Notes: generated by a model not told the origin, from the letters alone. A DNA stretch of 64,000 nt from an uncultured Eubacteriales bacterium (GCA_949031345.1 CARNVA010000008.1:1-64000); one strand, 5' to 3'; positions 16,669 through 25,978 are shown, counted from the stretch's first letter. Made by a program: numbers and translations.

Positions 16669-17220
16669 CCACTAGGCGGTAGTCATTAGCTACCACGGGT
16701 CTATCCTTACAGCTACAATCTCTTGTAACTATTATTAGTATATACTACTTTTTCATAAATTGCAACAATTTAACCAAATTTTATGAAAAATTTAGGAGGT
16801 AGCCAATGTAAAATGAAAAATATTTTTGCTTAAAATCACGAAAACATATTAAAAATTGAGTAAAAAAGGCATTTTTAGTTGATATGCCTTTTTTTTGACG
16901 TCAAAAGTGCTACTAAAATCTTACTATTCACCCCGCCAAAAACTTCCAGGACTAAAAGAAAGTAGCAAAGAAAATTTACCATTATATTTTATTTCTATTA
17001 TATATTTTCTTTCATAGAGAAAAACTAATACTTAATATATGCTAAATAAAAATACTTATATTATATACTTAATATATATATTATATATAATTTATATATA
17101 TAGTGTGAAAAGCGGACTTATTTCAAAAGACAGCTTCCGCTGTCGGCTAACAAGTAAGGAAAGTCTATTGACCTCATTTCCCTATTCCGCCAAGCCTGAT
17201 TGAAATTAAAAACAAAAAAA
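16669..17220. other. Right-end non-coding region of the element
   Basis: About 550 bases without a gene. It holds a strong ribosome binding site (AGGAGGT at 16794) followed by a start codon that is immediately stopped (ATG TAA, 16806-16811), a terminator (16864-16900), a very AT-rich block near 16980-17100 and a GACAGC/GCTGTC hairpin near 17130. Confidence 0.5.
16864..16900 (+). terminator. Terminator at the end of the plus-strand module
   Basis: AAAAGGCAT / ATGCCTTTT stem with eight T following. Confidence 0.75.
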
Positions 17221-17243
17221 GTTTAGTCAAAAGTTTAGTCAAA
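17221..17243 (+). repeat. Candidate integrase arm site, right
   Basis: Tandem TTTAGTCAAA-like pair, one mismatch from 3175-3197, 48 bases inside attR. Confidence 0.6.
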
Positions 17244-17290
17244 AAAGTCTACTTGCCTTTGTTTATAACACTTATAGCGTTTTAATTTAG

Positions 17291-17339
17291 TGCCTTACAA
17301 GCAGAGGGTCATAGGTTCGAGCCCTATAACTCCCACCAA
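17291..17339 (+). repeat. attR (49-bp direct repeat)
   Basis: Exact copy of the 3' part of tRNA-Val (3053-3101). It cannot fold into a full tRNA because the 5' half is missing, so it is an attachment site, not a gene. Confidence 0.95.
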
Positions 17340-17344
17340 AACAG

Positions 17345-17380
17345 AATACGCACACTTTAAATTGGTGTGCGTATTTTTTA
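17345..17380 (+). terminator. Original tRNA-Val terminator
   Basis: Stem AATACGCACAC / GTGTGCGTATT with a T run, directly after attR. Before insertion it would have ended the tRNA-Val transcript. Confidence 0.75.
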
Positions 17381-17564
17381 TAACTCCAGCAGTATATGCT
17401 TTGTTGGAACACTGAAGCAAATATTTTGGCTGCTATTAAATCGCTCACCATAAAAAGTCTGACGCGAGTTTTCGGTATAGACTTTTTTCAAAAATTAGCT
17501 AAAATACTTTTTTCATTTTAAAGTATTGAAAACTTAATTAGAAAAGCAATAATCAAAAATGCAA

Positions 17565-17594
17565 AAAACATAGACGATTTAGTCTATGTTTTTA
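17565..17594 (-). terminator. Terminator of the acetyltransferase gene
   Basis: Stem AAAACATAGAC / GTCTATGTTTT, symmetric A and T flanks, so it can work in both directions. Lies 47 bases past the GNAT stop. Confidence 0.65.
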
Positions 17595-17640
17595 TTTATT
17601 CCGCTCTTTTATAAATTAAGTGAATAAGTTGTCTTTTTTT

Positions 17641-18264
17641 CTATCTTGAAGAGAAAGGCTCTTCTTCATAAATAATAGATGCCTCATTTATTGCCTTTTC
17701 ACTTGGAAATCTCAATTCTGGCATGACATTATCTATAGTTTTATTTGCCTGCGTATATTCCATTTGCTCATTATCTAAAATCTTTTCAACTGGCACTCTA
17801 AAAAAGTTTTGCTCTTCATTTTCAAACTCACTGCCTTCAATTGTGTATGAAAGCACCTTTTCAAAACCCAAACTGCTGTATAATTTCATTGCCTTTTCAT
17901 TACTTGTAAACGCTTCAAGTGAAACAGTGCTATGCCCAATTGAATGGTGAAGGGCATATTCAATAATAGCCTTTCCTATCCCCTGCATTCTATGTCCTTT
18001 TTCTACCGCCAATATTGCTATATACAAACTGTTTGGAACATAAGCATCAGTAAGCTGAGCAAACCCGACAACTTTGTCATCCTTAATTGCGCAAATAATA
18101 TAAATGTTTTTTCGATAATCTCTTGCCAATTTGTTGATATCTTTGATTATACACCTATCATTAAATATTCCTCCATGAGCCTTGTCATTCTGATGATAAA
18201 TTTCTTCAATATCACCCGAATAAACACTCTCTCCACGCACCACTTCAAACTTTAAATCTTTCAT
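17641..18264 (-). CDS. GNAT-family N-acetyltransferase
   Basis: A 207-residue protein with the acetyl-CoA binding motif in AVEKGHRMQGIGKAIIEYAL and a later LYSSLGFEKV segment, both usual for GNAT enzymes. The last 50 residues are an extra tail. Substrate not predictable. AGGTG precedes the start. Lies alone, just outside the element. Confidence 0.85.
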   Translation of the reverse strand: MKDLKFEVVRGESVYSGDIEEIYHQNDKAHGGIFNDRCIIKDINKLARDYRKNIYIICAIKDDKVVGFAQLTDAYVPNSLYIAILAVEKGHRMQGIGKAIIEYALHHSIGHSTVSLEAFTSNEKAMKLYSSLGFEKVLSYTIEGSEFENEEQNFFRVPVEKILDNEQMEYTQANKTIDNVMPELRFPSEKAINEASIIYEEEPFSSR

Positions 18265-18489
18265 ATTACACCTGTTTATTTTGTAATTATTCTATCATAT
18301 TCTCAGCAAAATGTCAATAATGAGTATTTCTTTTTATTTATGCATAATTTAAGATAATTGCGCGAAATTTAGCAAAAAACGCAGAAAAAACACTAAAAAA
18401 CCATGAATTTGTCACAATTTAGCAAATTCATGGCCTTATTTATTGATGAAATGTAAAAGATAAATTTGGTTTTAAATTATTATTTTTTA

Positions 18490-19623
18490 TTATAAACCAA
18501 CAGGAATTTTATTTTCAATTAAAATCAGTGGAACAAATACTTCTTCCGTCAGTGAACAATGATGTCCTTTAAATCTGTGCGATTTTTCATAAATTACAAA
18601 TTGCTTATAACCTTTGCAGATAGCAATAAAATCACCAAGATATTTAACATTCTCATCCTTGACGCTTCCGCCAAAATAGCCCTGATTTACCAGCTCTTCT
18701 GAGGTATAAAGCTCAAAATCTTCGCTATATTTTTCTTTAAACAGCCTTTCAAATTCTTGCTTTTTGCCCTCTTTTACTTTAAACGCAGTTGCTCGCGACT
18801 CAAGATATGGAGGAGTTTGCAACAATGAATAAAGTTGCTCATCCTTATACAATTCGACATAACCATCAACATCAATCTGACCATGGTCAGCAGTGATGAC
18901 AAATATCGTGTCATTGCACTTAGAGCATAACTCTTTCATCTTGTCATTTATATGATTTATCAGTCTAAATGCCTGCTCAGAAGAAACGCCATAGTCGTGC
19001 ATAGTCGCATCAGGCTCTGGGCAATACATATACACAAATTGCTTGCCATCTTTTTTGCAAACTTTTTCAAGCGCTTCAAAATAGTCATTCAATTCAAGAC
19101 AATCAATTCGATTTTCTGTGCAACCATCCTTCCAATAAGGAGGCACCACGCGATTTATTTCATAATCGGTCTTGGCAGAAAGATAATAAGGTTTCAACTT
19201 AAGCGTTTTATCCACAAAATCAGGGTCTATAGCCTCGCCTGTCTTTGAATCTTTTGAAAGATAGATATCTACATTTCGCCCAAGCTCTTCAAAATACATT
19301 GCCCACCCAAATCTTCCGTGTTGCATTGGATAGCTGTTTGTATGAATGGTTGTGGTCGCATTTGTCGTGGTGGCAGGAAATACAGAAGTGAGCGTCTGCT
19401 TGACACACCTTCTTAAAATTGCCTCCTCTCTCAAATTGACATTTATTGGGTTTATGCCAAGTCCGTCAAAGATGATAAACACAACATTTTTAAAGCCATG
19501 CTCAAGCTCTCTTTTTAAAACAGGCAAAGTTGGATTATGATTTTCACATCCAAGAAACTCCGCCAAAGTCGCTGATACATTTAAGATATTATTATTGAAA
19601 TCAGGTTTAGTCAAACTAGCCAT
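18490..19623 (-). CDS. Alkaline-phosphatase-superfamily phosphodiesterase
   Basis: A 377-residue protein of the type I phosphodiesterase/nucleotide pyrophosphatase family. Seen: FIIFDGLG (metal site), FPATTTNATTT with the likely Thr nucleophile, PEPDATMHDYG, TADHGQ and GHHCSLTEEVFVPL. These are the metal ligands of the fold in the right order. No signal peptide, so probably cytoplasmic. Substrate could be a nucleotide or sugar-phosphate diester. GGAGG before the start. Confidence 0.85.
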   Translation of the reverse strand: MASLTKPDFNNNILNVSATLAEFLGCENHNPTLPVLKRELEHGFKNVVFIIFDGLGINPINVNLREEAILRRCVKQTLTSVFPATTTNATTTIHTNSYPMQHGRFGWAMYFEELGRNVDIYLSKDSKTGEAIDPDFVDKTLKLKPYYLSAKTDYEINRVVPPYWKDGCTENRIDCLELNDYFEALEKVCKKDGKQFVYMYCPEPDATMHDYGVSSEQAFRLINHINDKMKELCSKCNDTIFVITADHGQIDVDGYVELYKDEQLYSLLQTPPYLESRATAFKVKEGKKQEFERLFKEKYSEDFELYTSEELVNQGYFGGSVKDENVKYLGDFIAICKGYKQFVIYEKSHRFKGHHCSLTEEVFVPLILIENKIPVGL

Positions 19624-19768
19624 TTTATCGCCTCCTATCCATTTATTATTATTCTATCTTATTTCCCCTTAAAAATCAAACATATTTAAAGTAATAAAAT
19701 ATTGTGAAAAAATCAATTAAGCAAATTATAAAATTAACTAATCATGCAACAAAAAAAATATAAATCAA

Positions 19769-19854
19769 AATAGTATTCCAAAATCGTTCTCTATAATAAA
19801 ATGTAATTCAGAATAGTATTATAAAATCGTACTGCTATAATAAATAAAATTCAT
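19769..19854. repeat. Two tandem imperfect 43-bp repeats
   Basis: 19769-19811 and 19812-19854 match at roughly four of five positions; both begin AATAGTATT and contain CTATAATA. They lie in the gap behind the 19912-20721 gene. Function unknown. Confidence 0.5.
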
Positions 19855-19876
19855 CATAAAAAAGCATAATTATAAT

Positions 19877-19907
19877 AAAAAAAGCAAGTCATATTTTGAC
19901 CTGCTTT
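19877..19907 (-). terminator. Terminator of the 19912-20721 gene
   Basis: Hairpin AAAGCAGGTCA / TGACTTGCTTT with seven T on the minus strand. Confidence 0.7.
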
Positions 19908-19911
19908 AGCT

Positions 19912-20721
19912 TTAATTTTCTACTGAGTTATCCTTATTTTGAATTTCATTATTGTCGTTTTCTTCTGCTATTTTCTCATCTTCAGCCTTCAATTCGATAT
20001 CTGTTTCTTTCAATTCCTCGTTTTCATTATTTTCATCATTTTCATTATTTTCAATCAAATCATCTGATTTTTTGACAGAATTATCGTTTTTTGCATGTTT
20101 TTTCGCTTTTTTATCGTCTTTTTTCGCTTTTTTGTCTAAATTATCCTTATTTTTCTTTTGCGGATGAAACAGACTTAAAAACTTTCCAAGAAGGATTATG
20201 ACCTTTTCTGAGTGCAGCATTGCATACTTTTTAAAATATGCCTTACCAAAAATTGTAAGCGCCGCAATAACTGCTGAAACAAGTGATGCAATGAAGACCA
20301 TAAGAAAATTGTTTGATACATGAAGTATAACTGCTGCCGTGATTGTCGCACCAGCTGCACCTGACAAAATTCCACAAATGTCACCAATAACATCGGCTGC
20401 AACACTTGCAACTTTTTCTTTGTTTTCAAGAAGTCTGATTGACTCTTTTGCCCCCCTTACCTTTCTTGCCGCCATAGCTCTAAAAGGCTCAAAATTCGCA
20501 GCAGTAATTGCAACACCAATCATATCTGCAAAGATTGAAATCAAAATAAACACCAAAATGACAACCACACTGACAGCTATGCCTGCACCTGAAAGTGCAA
20601 TCTCACTCGCAATACCGAAAGCAAGCGATAAGAAGAAAGATAGTGCCAAAACAATAAGCGGCCATTTCCACCACACTGCAAACTTCGACGGTTTGGGTTT
20701 TCGTTCTTTTTTAATTTTCAT
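19912..20721 (-). CDS. DUF21/CorB-like membrane protein with charged tail
   Basis: A 269-residue protein with four hydrophobic segments (about residues 17-37, 46-70, 118-133, 138-158). The middle (VAITAANFEPFRAMAARKVRGA) and DVIGDICGILSGAAGA recall short DUF21-type proteins annotated as CorB-like Mg2+/Co2+ transporters. The CBS and CorC domains of full-length CorB are absent. The last 90 residues are a low-complexity K, D, E and N tail. Function uncertain. Confidence 0.7.
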   Translation of the reverse strand: MKIKKERKPKPSKFAVWWKWPLIVLALSFFLSLAFGIASEIALSGAGIAVSVVVILVFILISIFADMIGVAITAANFEPFRAMAARKVRGAKESIRLLENKEKVASVAADVIGDICGILSGAAGATITAAVILHVSNNFLMVFIASLVSAVIAALTIFGKAYFKKYAMLHSEKVIILLGKFLSLFHPQKKNKDNLDKKAKKDDKKAKKHAKNDNSVKKSDDLIENNENDENNENEELKETDIELKAEDEKIAEENDNNEIQNKDNSVEN

Positions 20722-20968
20722 TTTTTTATTACCTCTTTTAATTTATCCTCTTTTAATGAAAGGTATTATATCATATTTTTATGTTTTTTGCAAATAATTT
20801 TATTTTTTATCTAAAATCTATAATTCACATAATATTTTACATATATCTTGTATCCTTTATAAATAGCTAAACTTTCTATATAAAAAGCATGGTGCTCTTC
20901 CTGCATAAAATATTATGACAAAATTACTATATGAAATAATAAAGCAGCTATACCCACACTTTATATAA

Positions 20969-21060
20969 ATATAATTGTGCTTACTGAATAAATATGACAG
21001 CATTGTCAATATAAATATAACTGCATTTTTTATCAAGATATAATTACATTTTCTGCATAA
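20969..21060. repeat. Four tandem 23-bp repeats
   Basis: Units at 20969, 20992, 21015 and 21038, each exactly 23 bp, all beginning ATAT(A/G)A and with a TGCATT-like centre; sequence is degenerate but phase is kept. They abut the terminator of the structured RNA. Less clear copies may extend left to 20946. Confidence 0.5.
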
Positions 21061-21652
21061 AAAAAGTATAACAGCAAATGCTGTTATACTTAGAAGGCAG
21101 CTGGTTAAGTAAACCTTGCGCCATAGGTTCGGTCGGATTTCCCATTCTCGCACTCAAGCGTCACCGCTTCGAGCAGTTTCCTATTAAGCAAGACATTACA
21201 CCGAATCGCCACTTAGGTCGCACTATAATCCCTATCCAGCCAGCACTTAGCAACAGTCTAGAAGTTTTCCTTGACAGAAAACAATTTTATTAGCCTATTT
21301 TGCAAATGCCATTTCATAAGCAGCAGTTTTCAAATTATTGGCCGATAATATGAAAACGCTTTTGCTTAATCCCAAGCCATTCACTCAAGGCAGGCTACGC
21401 TGCACACAACTTTTATCGCAATGCAGGTTCTTCCTCAATAGTAGAAGAGTTGACTTCCACCCATTAAGGTCTCCACGAAAATTGGGTCGTGGACTGTATG
21501 CCATTACAATTCGCCCAAAATTCTTAACTCCCAGCACCAGCCCCAGTTTGGGCAACCAAAGCCAGCACCAGAAACTTCACAGATATGCCCGTCGACGCTA
21601 TTACTTCGCCTTCCTAAAAAAGCCTTCTGACTAGAATACTGCACCTTCTATT
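21058..21652 (-). ncRNA. Large structured non-coding RNA, family unassigned
   Basis: About 590 nt without a credible reading frame but with higher GC than the flanks, its own promoter (21656-21684) and a perfect terminator hairpin (21062-21090). Ends can pair (AGAAGGC near the 5' end with GCCTTCT near the 3' end). Internal hairpins include CTC-AAGCG with a GUGA tetraloop (about 21151-21171), CCACGA/TCGTGG (about 21473-21493), AACCT/AGGTT and TTTTCA/TGAAAA. RNase P RNA, tmRNA and 6S RNA were checked by eye and do not fit. The length falls in the range of OLE or ROOL RNAs, but I cannot assign it. Confidence 0.7.
21062..21090 (-). terminator. Terminator of the large RNA
   Basis: Thirteen-base perfect stem, AAGTATAACAGCA with its complement, two-base loop plus seven T on the minus strand. 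Confidence 0.85.
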
Positions 21653-21655
21653 ATT

Positions 21656-21684
21656 AGATTATATCATAAATGCAATAAAAATGC
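21656..21684 (-). promoter_or_regulatory. Promoter of the large RNA
   Basis: On the minus strand TTGCAT, 17-nt spacer, TATAAT, placing the RNA 5' end about 7 bases later, just before GAAGGTGCAG. No ribosome binding site or start codon follows. Confidence 0.75.
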
Positions 21685-21888
21685 AACTATTTTTTAATTT
21701 CGCTGCTTTTTGTAAAATAATTAAATAAATTAAAAAATTTTGATTTTTGTAGAAATTTATAAAAAAGTGCAAAAAAAGTCTTTTTTTATTGTTTTTTTGA
21801 CAAAAAATGATGTAATTATTTAAAATTGTGATATTTGACATCTTTTTGTTTTATTGTAAAAGTTTTTAAAAATTAAGTAAACATAATT

Positions 21889-21926
21889 AAAAAAAGCGTT
21901 GAAATAAGATGTATTCCAACGCTTTT
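21889..21926 (-). terminator. Terminator of the first MoxR gene
   Basis: Minus-strand stem AAAAGCGTTG / CAACGCTTTT with a T run, just past the stop at 21931. Confidence 0.8.
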
Positions 21927-21930
21927 AAAA

Positions 21931-24075
21931 TTATAAATTCTTATCGTTATCGTTAAAATATGATTGAAACATTTTCGCAATCGTATCTTTCGAATAACCA
22001 AATTTCTTTTCTCTGTCTTTTTCAAGTTTTCTTTCTTCTTCTAAAAAGGTCGTGGTATTTTTAAATCTTTCCATCATCTGAGAAGCCTTGTCATCATAAT
22101 TTTTCTTTTCCTCTTCATCAATCTGATTGATTAAGATAGCACGCTCATCATCATTTTCTATCCATAAGCTGTCAAATACTTCTAGGTTTTCTCTTCCTAA
22201 ATGCACCTTTACAAATTCGCGTACCTTCTTTACTCCCTTCTCGTCCACGCACTTAAAGCTGCATGTAAGAGCATATTTCTCGGTCTGTTTGCTTGGCAGC
22301 GCTTTCAAATCCACTTGGTCTGACAATATATCTTCTATTGTTATTCGTGGTAGTGATGCAAATTTGATAAGGGCTATCGCGTTTGACTCGCCTATCTTAT
22401 CTGCCAGCATCTTTATTCGAAGCTCTCCTTTATTTGCATATATGATATTCGAAACCTGTTCCCAGCCGCGTGGGTCGATTGCAAATTTTGGTGGGTTTTC
22501 TGTGTCATACTTTGTATAGAACGCATTCTTATCATTTGCTGCTACAAAGGCTGCTACTAGTGGGTGTATCTTAGTTTTACCGTCTGGTCTTTTCTCGCTT
22601 CCCCACTCCAAGAAGTCTTTTATATCTGGTTTAAGCTCGATATGTGCTTCAAAGCGGCGGAATAGTGGCTCTGGCATATTGTAGGCAGCTTCGCTCTCTT
22701 CTGGGCTATTTCCTGCTGCAATCACCACACAATTGTCTGGCAGTTTGCCTATATTTCCGTCTATCGACCTTGACAATACCAGGTGAAACACCAGTGACTG
22801 CTCGTTTGGTCTGACATTTGTAAGCTCATCTATGAATAACACATGATTGTGCTCTGGGTCTTTTTGGCAGACCTCTTTTATTCTTGTATACCAAGTTGGC
22901 TCTATCCAAAATGATTGTCTACCTTCTGTGCCCGTCTTTCCTGTTATCTCTTCTGGCAGCATTCCATTTCTTAGTTGCAAGCATACGCAGTCTGGGTCAA
23001 GCTCTTGCACTCTCCTTGTCTTTCCTACTCCGCTTGGCCCATGCAGCATGAAGCTTATACCTTCATCTATGTAAAACCTCATCTGCTCTTTTACTGACAG
23101 TGGCGTGTTGTTGATGCTTACGCCATAAGGGTTTGGGCGAGGCTTTGTTTCTTGCTTTTCCTCTTCTTCATCATCTTCATCTGAATAGTTAAGCTCTGCG
23201 TTCATGTCTGCCTCTTCCAAAAATCCACAACCTTTAGAATTATAAAGACGAGTTGGGGCATCAGCCTCATTTCCATTACCCTTATTAAGTTCTTCCTCTA
23301 AATCATAGCCATTAAGATAAATACGAGGCAATGAATTTTGCCATTGCACTTCATTGTTGCGATGATAAAAAGGAACGCCTGATAAAATTCCCTTTTTGCT
23401 TCTTACTAACATCGTTTCATTTTCATCTTTTTCTATTAAAAACTCAATAGGCTCTACCTTAAACCAGTAATGTTCACCTTTATTAAAGTCGATATCACCC
23501 TCAAACGTCACCTTGCCTTTACATGTGCTTGATTTGTCCGCTCTGACCCTTACATATTTGTTGCCTTTGTATTCATACTCAAAGTTGTCTTGCAAAACGC
23601 TATCAAGTCCAGCTATATATCTTCCGCTGTAAACCCTGCCTGTAGCATTCAGCTTTCCATCTTGATAAGCATCTTCGATTTCAGCCGAGTTTAATGCGTA
23701 AGACTGCGGGAAAACAAAATCATCAAAGGAAATGGTCTAATAATTGCCATAATTTATCACATTGTGATTTTTTGGAAGCTTCTTTTTGTCAAGCAACATG
23801 CTTGGAAAAATAGCATTTCTTTTGCAGGTAGATTCACAACAATATTCATTTCCTTCACTGAAACATAAGGCATCGTCATATTTTATATTTCTGATTGCAG
23901 CGTCGCATTCATTGCTGGCATTGATATCTGCACCGCAGGCGATTGCATAGTCGGTTGGCTTAAGCGGCATGAATGAATATTTCTCAAAATATTGAAAAGT
24001 ATCAAAAAAAACAAGGTCTTTTGTACCACATTCAAGTTCCATCGGAATAATACAATTTTTAAAAAGTTGTGCCAT
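21931..24075 (-). pseudogene. DUF6273-like/MoxR AAA+ ATPase with in-frame amber codon
   Basis: One continuous frame of 714 codons from the ATG at 24075 (GAAGG upstream), interrupted only by TAG at 23737-23739 (codon 113). The paralogue at 27617-29761 also has exactly 714 residues, and alignment runs smoothly across the TAG (TISFDDFVFPQ here, TISFSKLTFPQ in the third copy), so it is a nonsense codon, not a gene boundary. The downstream part has no good start of its own. N-terminal DUF6273-like region, then MoxR AAA+: Walker A GPSGVGKT near residue 346, Walker B VLFIDEL, sensor AAGNSPEESEAA, arginine finger PLFRRFE. Either a recent pseudogene or a read-through gene. Confidence 0.8.
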
Positions 24076-24272
24076 TTAAACCTTCTTTCAATAAAATCTT
24101 ACCTTCTTATTTTAGCACAATATCAACAGCTTTTCAATATTAAAAATAAATTTATTTAAAACAACTTTAAAAAAAGACTTCCCTAAAACACGGAAAATCT
24201 TTTAATTTTTCTGTTTTTATTTAAAATTTCAGCTTTTTTCGCATTTTTTTTGCAAAATTACTAAAATTTTTG

Positions 24273-25628
24273 TTAATTATCTCTATCAAACATGATTTTA
24301 TAAATGATTTTAGAGTTTTCGTCAACTTTGACTTTTTCTGAAATTTCAATTCCGCCAACAACAAAAATTTCATTTTCATTTGCAAGCACAGGCAGAAAAT
24401 CTCTTATTCTTGCTGGCACCTTTTTATCAATCAAAAAGCTCTTCAGTTTTTTGCTTCCACCACCAAATTTAGTATAGACATCCCCCTCTTTTCTCGTTCT
24501 CCACTTGGCACCTTTGGGAAGTTTGTCACCGTCTATGAAAAAAATATTTTCGCTTTTTAGTGAATCCACCAACTCTCCTTTATCTTTCACTTTCTTTATT
24601 GTGATTGTGCCAAAATTTTCAACATTGACTTTGCCGCATTTAAAGGTTGCTTCAAAGTTTGACTTTTCTTTTTGATTATTGTGAAATACAATATAGTCAT
24701 ATTCTTTGACCGCTTTGACATTAAATGGCAGGCTGAGCTTGCTTCCATTTTCGCCATTTTTAGCAAGGTCGATTATAAGAGAAATATGTTTTCTTTCAAT
24801 ATCTTTGTTTACACCAATACTCTTTAATGCTTTAAAAATTATACGCGATACAACTGCATTATGAAAGACGAAATAACTCGTCGGCACTTTAACCAGTTTT
24901 TCTGCATGCAAAATTGCATCTTCATAAACCTGCGAATTTATATAATCGTCATCTTCACTTGCAGACCTGCCAAAATTGACAATTGCATCAACTGCATTTG
25001 GCCAGCGTGAGCAAATTTCCTTTAAAACGACATTTCGCACAAAGTTTCTATTGTAAGCAATATCTTCATTGGTGTAATCATTGACATATTCAAGTTTGTT
25101 TCGTTTTAAATATACAAGAATATCCTCTTTAGAGCAATCAAGCAGCGGTCTGATAAAAATTTTTTCACTTGTCGGCTCCATGCCCTTAGCCCCGCTCACG
25201 CCCGATCCTCTGAAAATATGCATGAGAATTGTCTCTGCCTGGTCATTTTTATGATGGGCAAGAGCCACTTTGTTTATTATTCCCTTTTTTACAAGTGACC
25301 TGAAAACCTCATAGCGAGCCTCCCTGGCCGCAGTCTCCAAGCTCTGTCCTCGCGTTTTAGCAAGTGCCGGCACATCTATTTTGAATTTGCAAAATCTTAC
25401 CCCAAGCTCTTTTGCCAATTTTTCCACAAACTTGCAGTCTTGCCCGCTGTTTTCTCTTATTTGGTGGTCAACATGAATGGCAACCAGATCAATTTTCAAC
25501 GCGTCTTTATTCGTCGCCAGATAATGCAAAAGTGCAACAGAGTCACTGCCGCCGCTGACGCCCACACCAAGCTTATCACCACTTTTTAAAAGCTGATTAT
25601 TTTGAATAAATTGTCCGCATAAATTCAT
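24273..25628 (-). CDS. tilS: tRNA(Ile)-lysidine synthase
   Basis: 451 residues from the ATG at 25628, preceded by AGAGGTG; a longer start at TTG 25646 would overlap that site. PP-loop ATPase motif SGGSDS at about residues 25-30, then HVDHQIR and ILMHIFRGSGVSGAKGM, specific for TilS. C-terminal substrate-binding region has TRKEGD. It converts C34 of tRNA-Ile(CAU) to lysidine so that AUA is read as isoleucine; an essential cytoplasmic enzyme. Confidence 0.95.
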   Translation of the reverse strand: MNLCGQFIQNNQLLKSGDKLGVGVSGGSDSVALLHYLATNKDALKIDLVAIHVDHQIRENSGQDCKFVEKLAKELGVRFCKFKIDVPALAKTRGQSLETAAREARYEVFRSLVKKGIINKVALAHHKNDQAETILMHIFRGSGVSGAKGMEPTSEKIFIRPLLDCSKEDILVYLKRNKLEYVNDYTNEDIAYNRNFVRNVVLKEICSRWPNAVDAIVNFGRSASEDDDYINSQVYEDAILHAEKLVKVPTSYFVFHNAVVSRIIFKALKSIGVNKDIERKHISLIIDLAKNGENGSKLSLPFNVKAVKEYDYIVFHNNQKEKSNFEATFKCGKVNVENFGTITIKKVKDKGELVDSLKSENIFFIDGDKLPKGAKWRTRKEGDVYTKFGGGSKKLKSFLIDKKVPARIRDFLPVLANENEIFVVGGIEISEKVKVDENSKIIYKIMFDRDN

Positions 25629-25810
25629 GCATACACCTCTTATCAATAAAGATTTTTACAGTTTAGTATAACTTATTTTTCTTCTCAAACCAACATTTAT
25701 CAACCTTTTTTCACATAAATTGCTGAAAAAAGTGTCAAAATTTGACAAAAAAGTCAGAATTTTTCATCATTTTCAAAAAAATGATAAAAAAAAGAGCCTT
25801 CATAAGCCCC

Positions 25811-25978
25811 TTAATCTTCATCTGTTCCAAAAAGATATTTTGCATTTAAAACGCTGTGGCTGAAAAGCTTTAAACTTTCAAGAACGCGTATGCAATCATA
25901 CTCTTTCTTTTTAAGTATAAGACTTATTGCCTCATCTATATATTTATTGATTATATCATATTCGGTTTCTCTTGCCAT
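25811..25978 (-). CDS. Hypothetical 55-residue protein
   Basis: ATG at 25978 with AGGAG upstream. All-helical, charged, no family recognised. Sits alone between tilS and the next gene. Confidence 0.6.
   Translation of the reverse strand: MARETEYDIINKYIDEAISLILKKKEYDCIRVLESLKLFSHSVLNAKYLFGTDED

Larger units (their letters stand above)
3053..17339. mobile_element. Integrated element at tRNA-Val, possibly inovirus-like
   Basis: Delimited by an exact 49-bp direct repeat of the tRNA-Val 3' part (3053-3101 and 17291-17339); about 14.2 kb. A tyrosine integrase lies next to the left end, and a 23-bp repeat found inside both ends fits integrase arm sites. Minus-strand left arm: integrase, DUF3800, XRE repressor. 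Plus-strand right arm: small protein, replication-type winged-helix protein, tiny secreted/membrane peptides, three large anchored extracellular proteins, basic peptide, Zot/packaging-type ATPase, hairpins, HTH, unknown, methyltransferase, unknowns. No relaxase, terminase, portal, capsid, tail or holin was recognised, so it is not a usual tailed prophage or a conjugative element. Small coat-like peptides, then large host-facing proteins, then a Zot-like ATPase is the order seen in filamentous phages. Confidence 0.9.

Noticed and set aside
17281..17339. Second tRNA-Val gene
   Set aside because: Only the 3' 49 bases are present; no acceptor 5' strand or D arm, so it is an attachment site.
20857..21640. 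Open frames of 70-98 codons on both strands
   Set aside because: They overlap the tandem repeats and the structured RNA, have no ribosome binding site and no recognisable product.
21058..21652. RNase P RNA, tmRNA or 6S RNA
   Set aside because: The conserved GAGGAAAGTC and ACAGAA core of RNase P, the tRNA-like CCA end and tag frame of tmRNA, and the single long bubble hairpin of 6S are not found.
21931..23595. Independent 554-residue MoxR gene
   Set aside because: The frame start is a TTG with no ribosome binding site, and the frame continues upstream through the TAG into the 112-residue part that matches the paralogues' N-termini.
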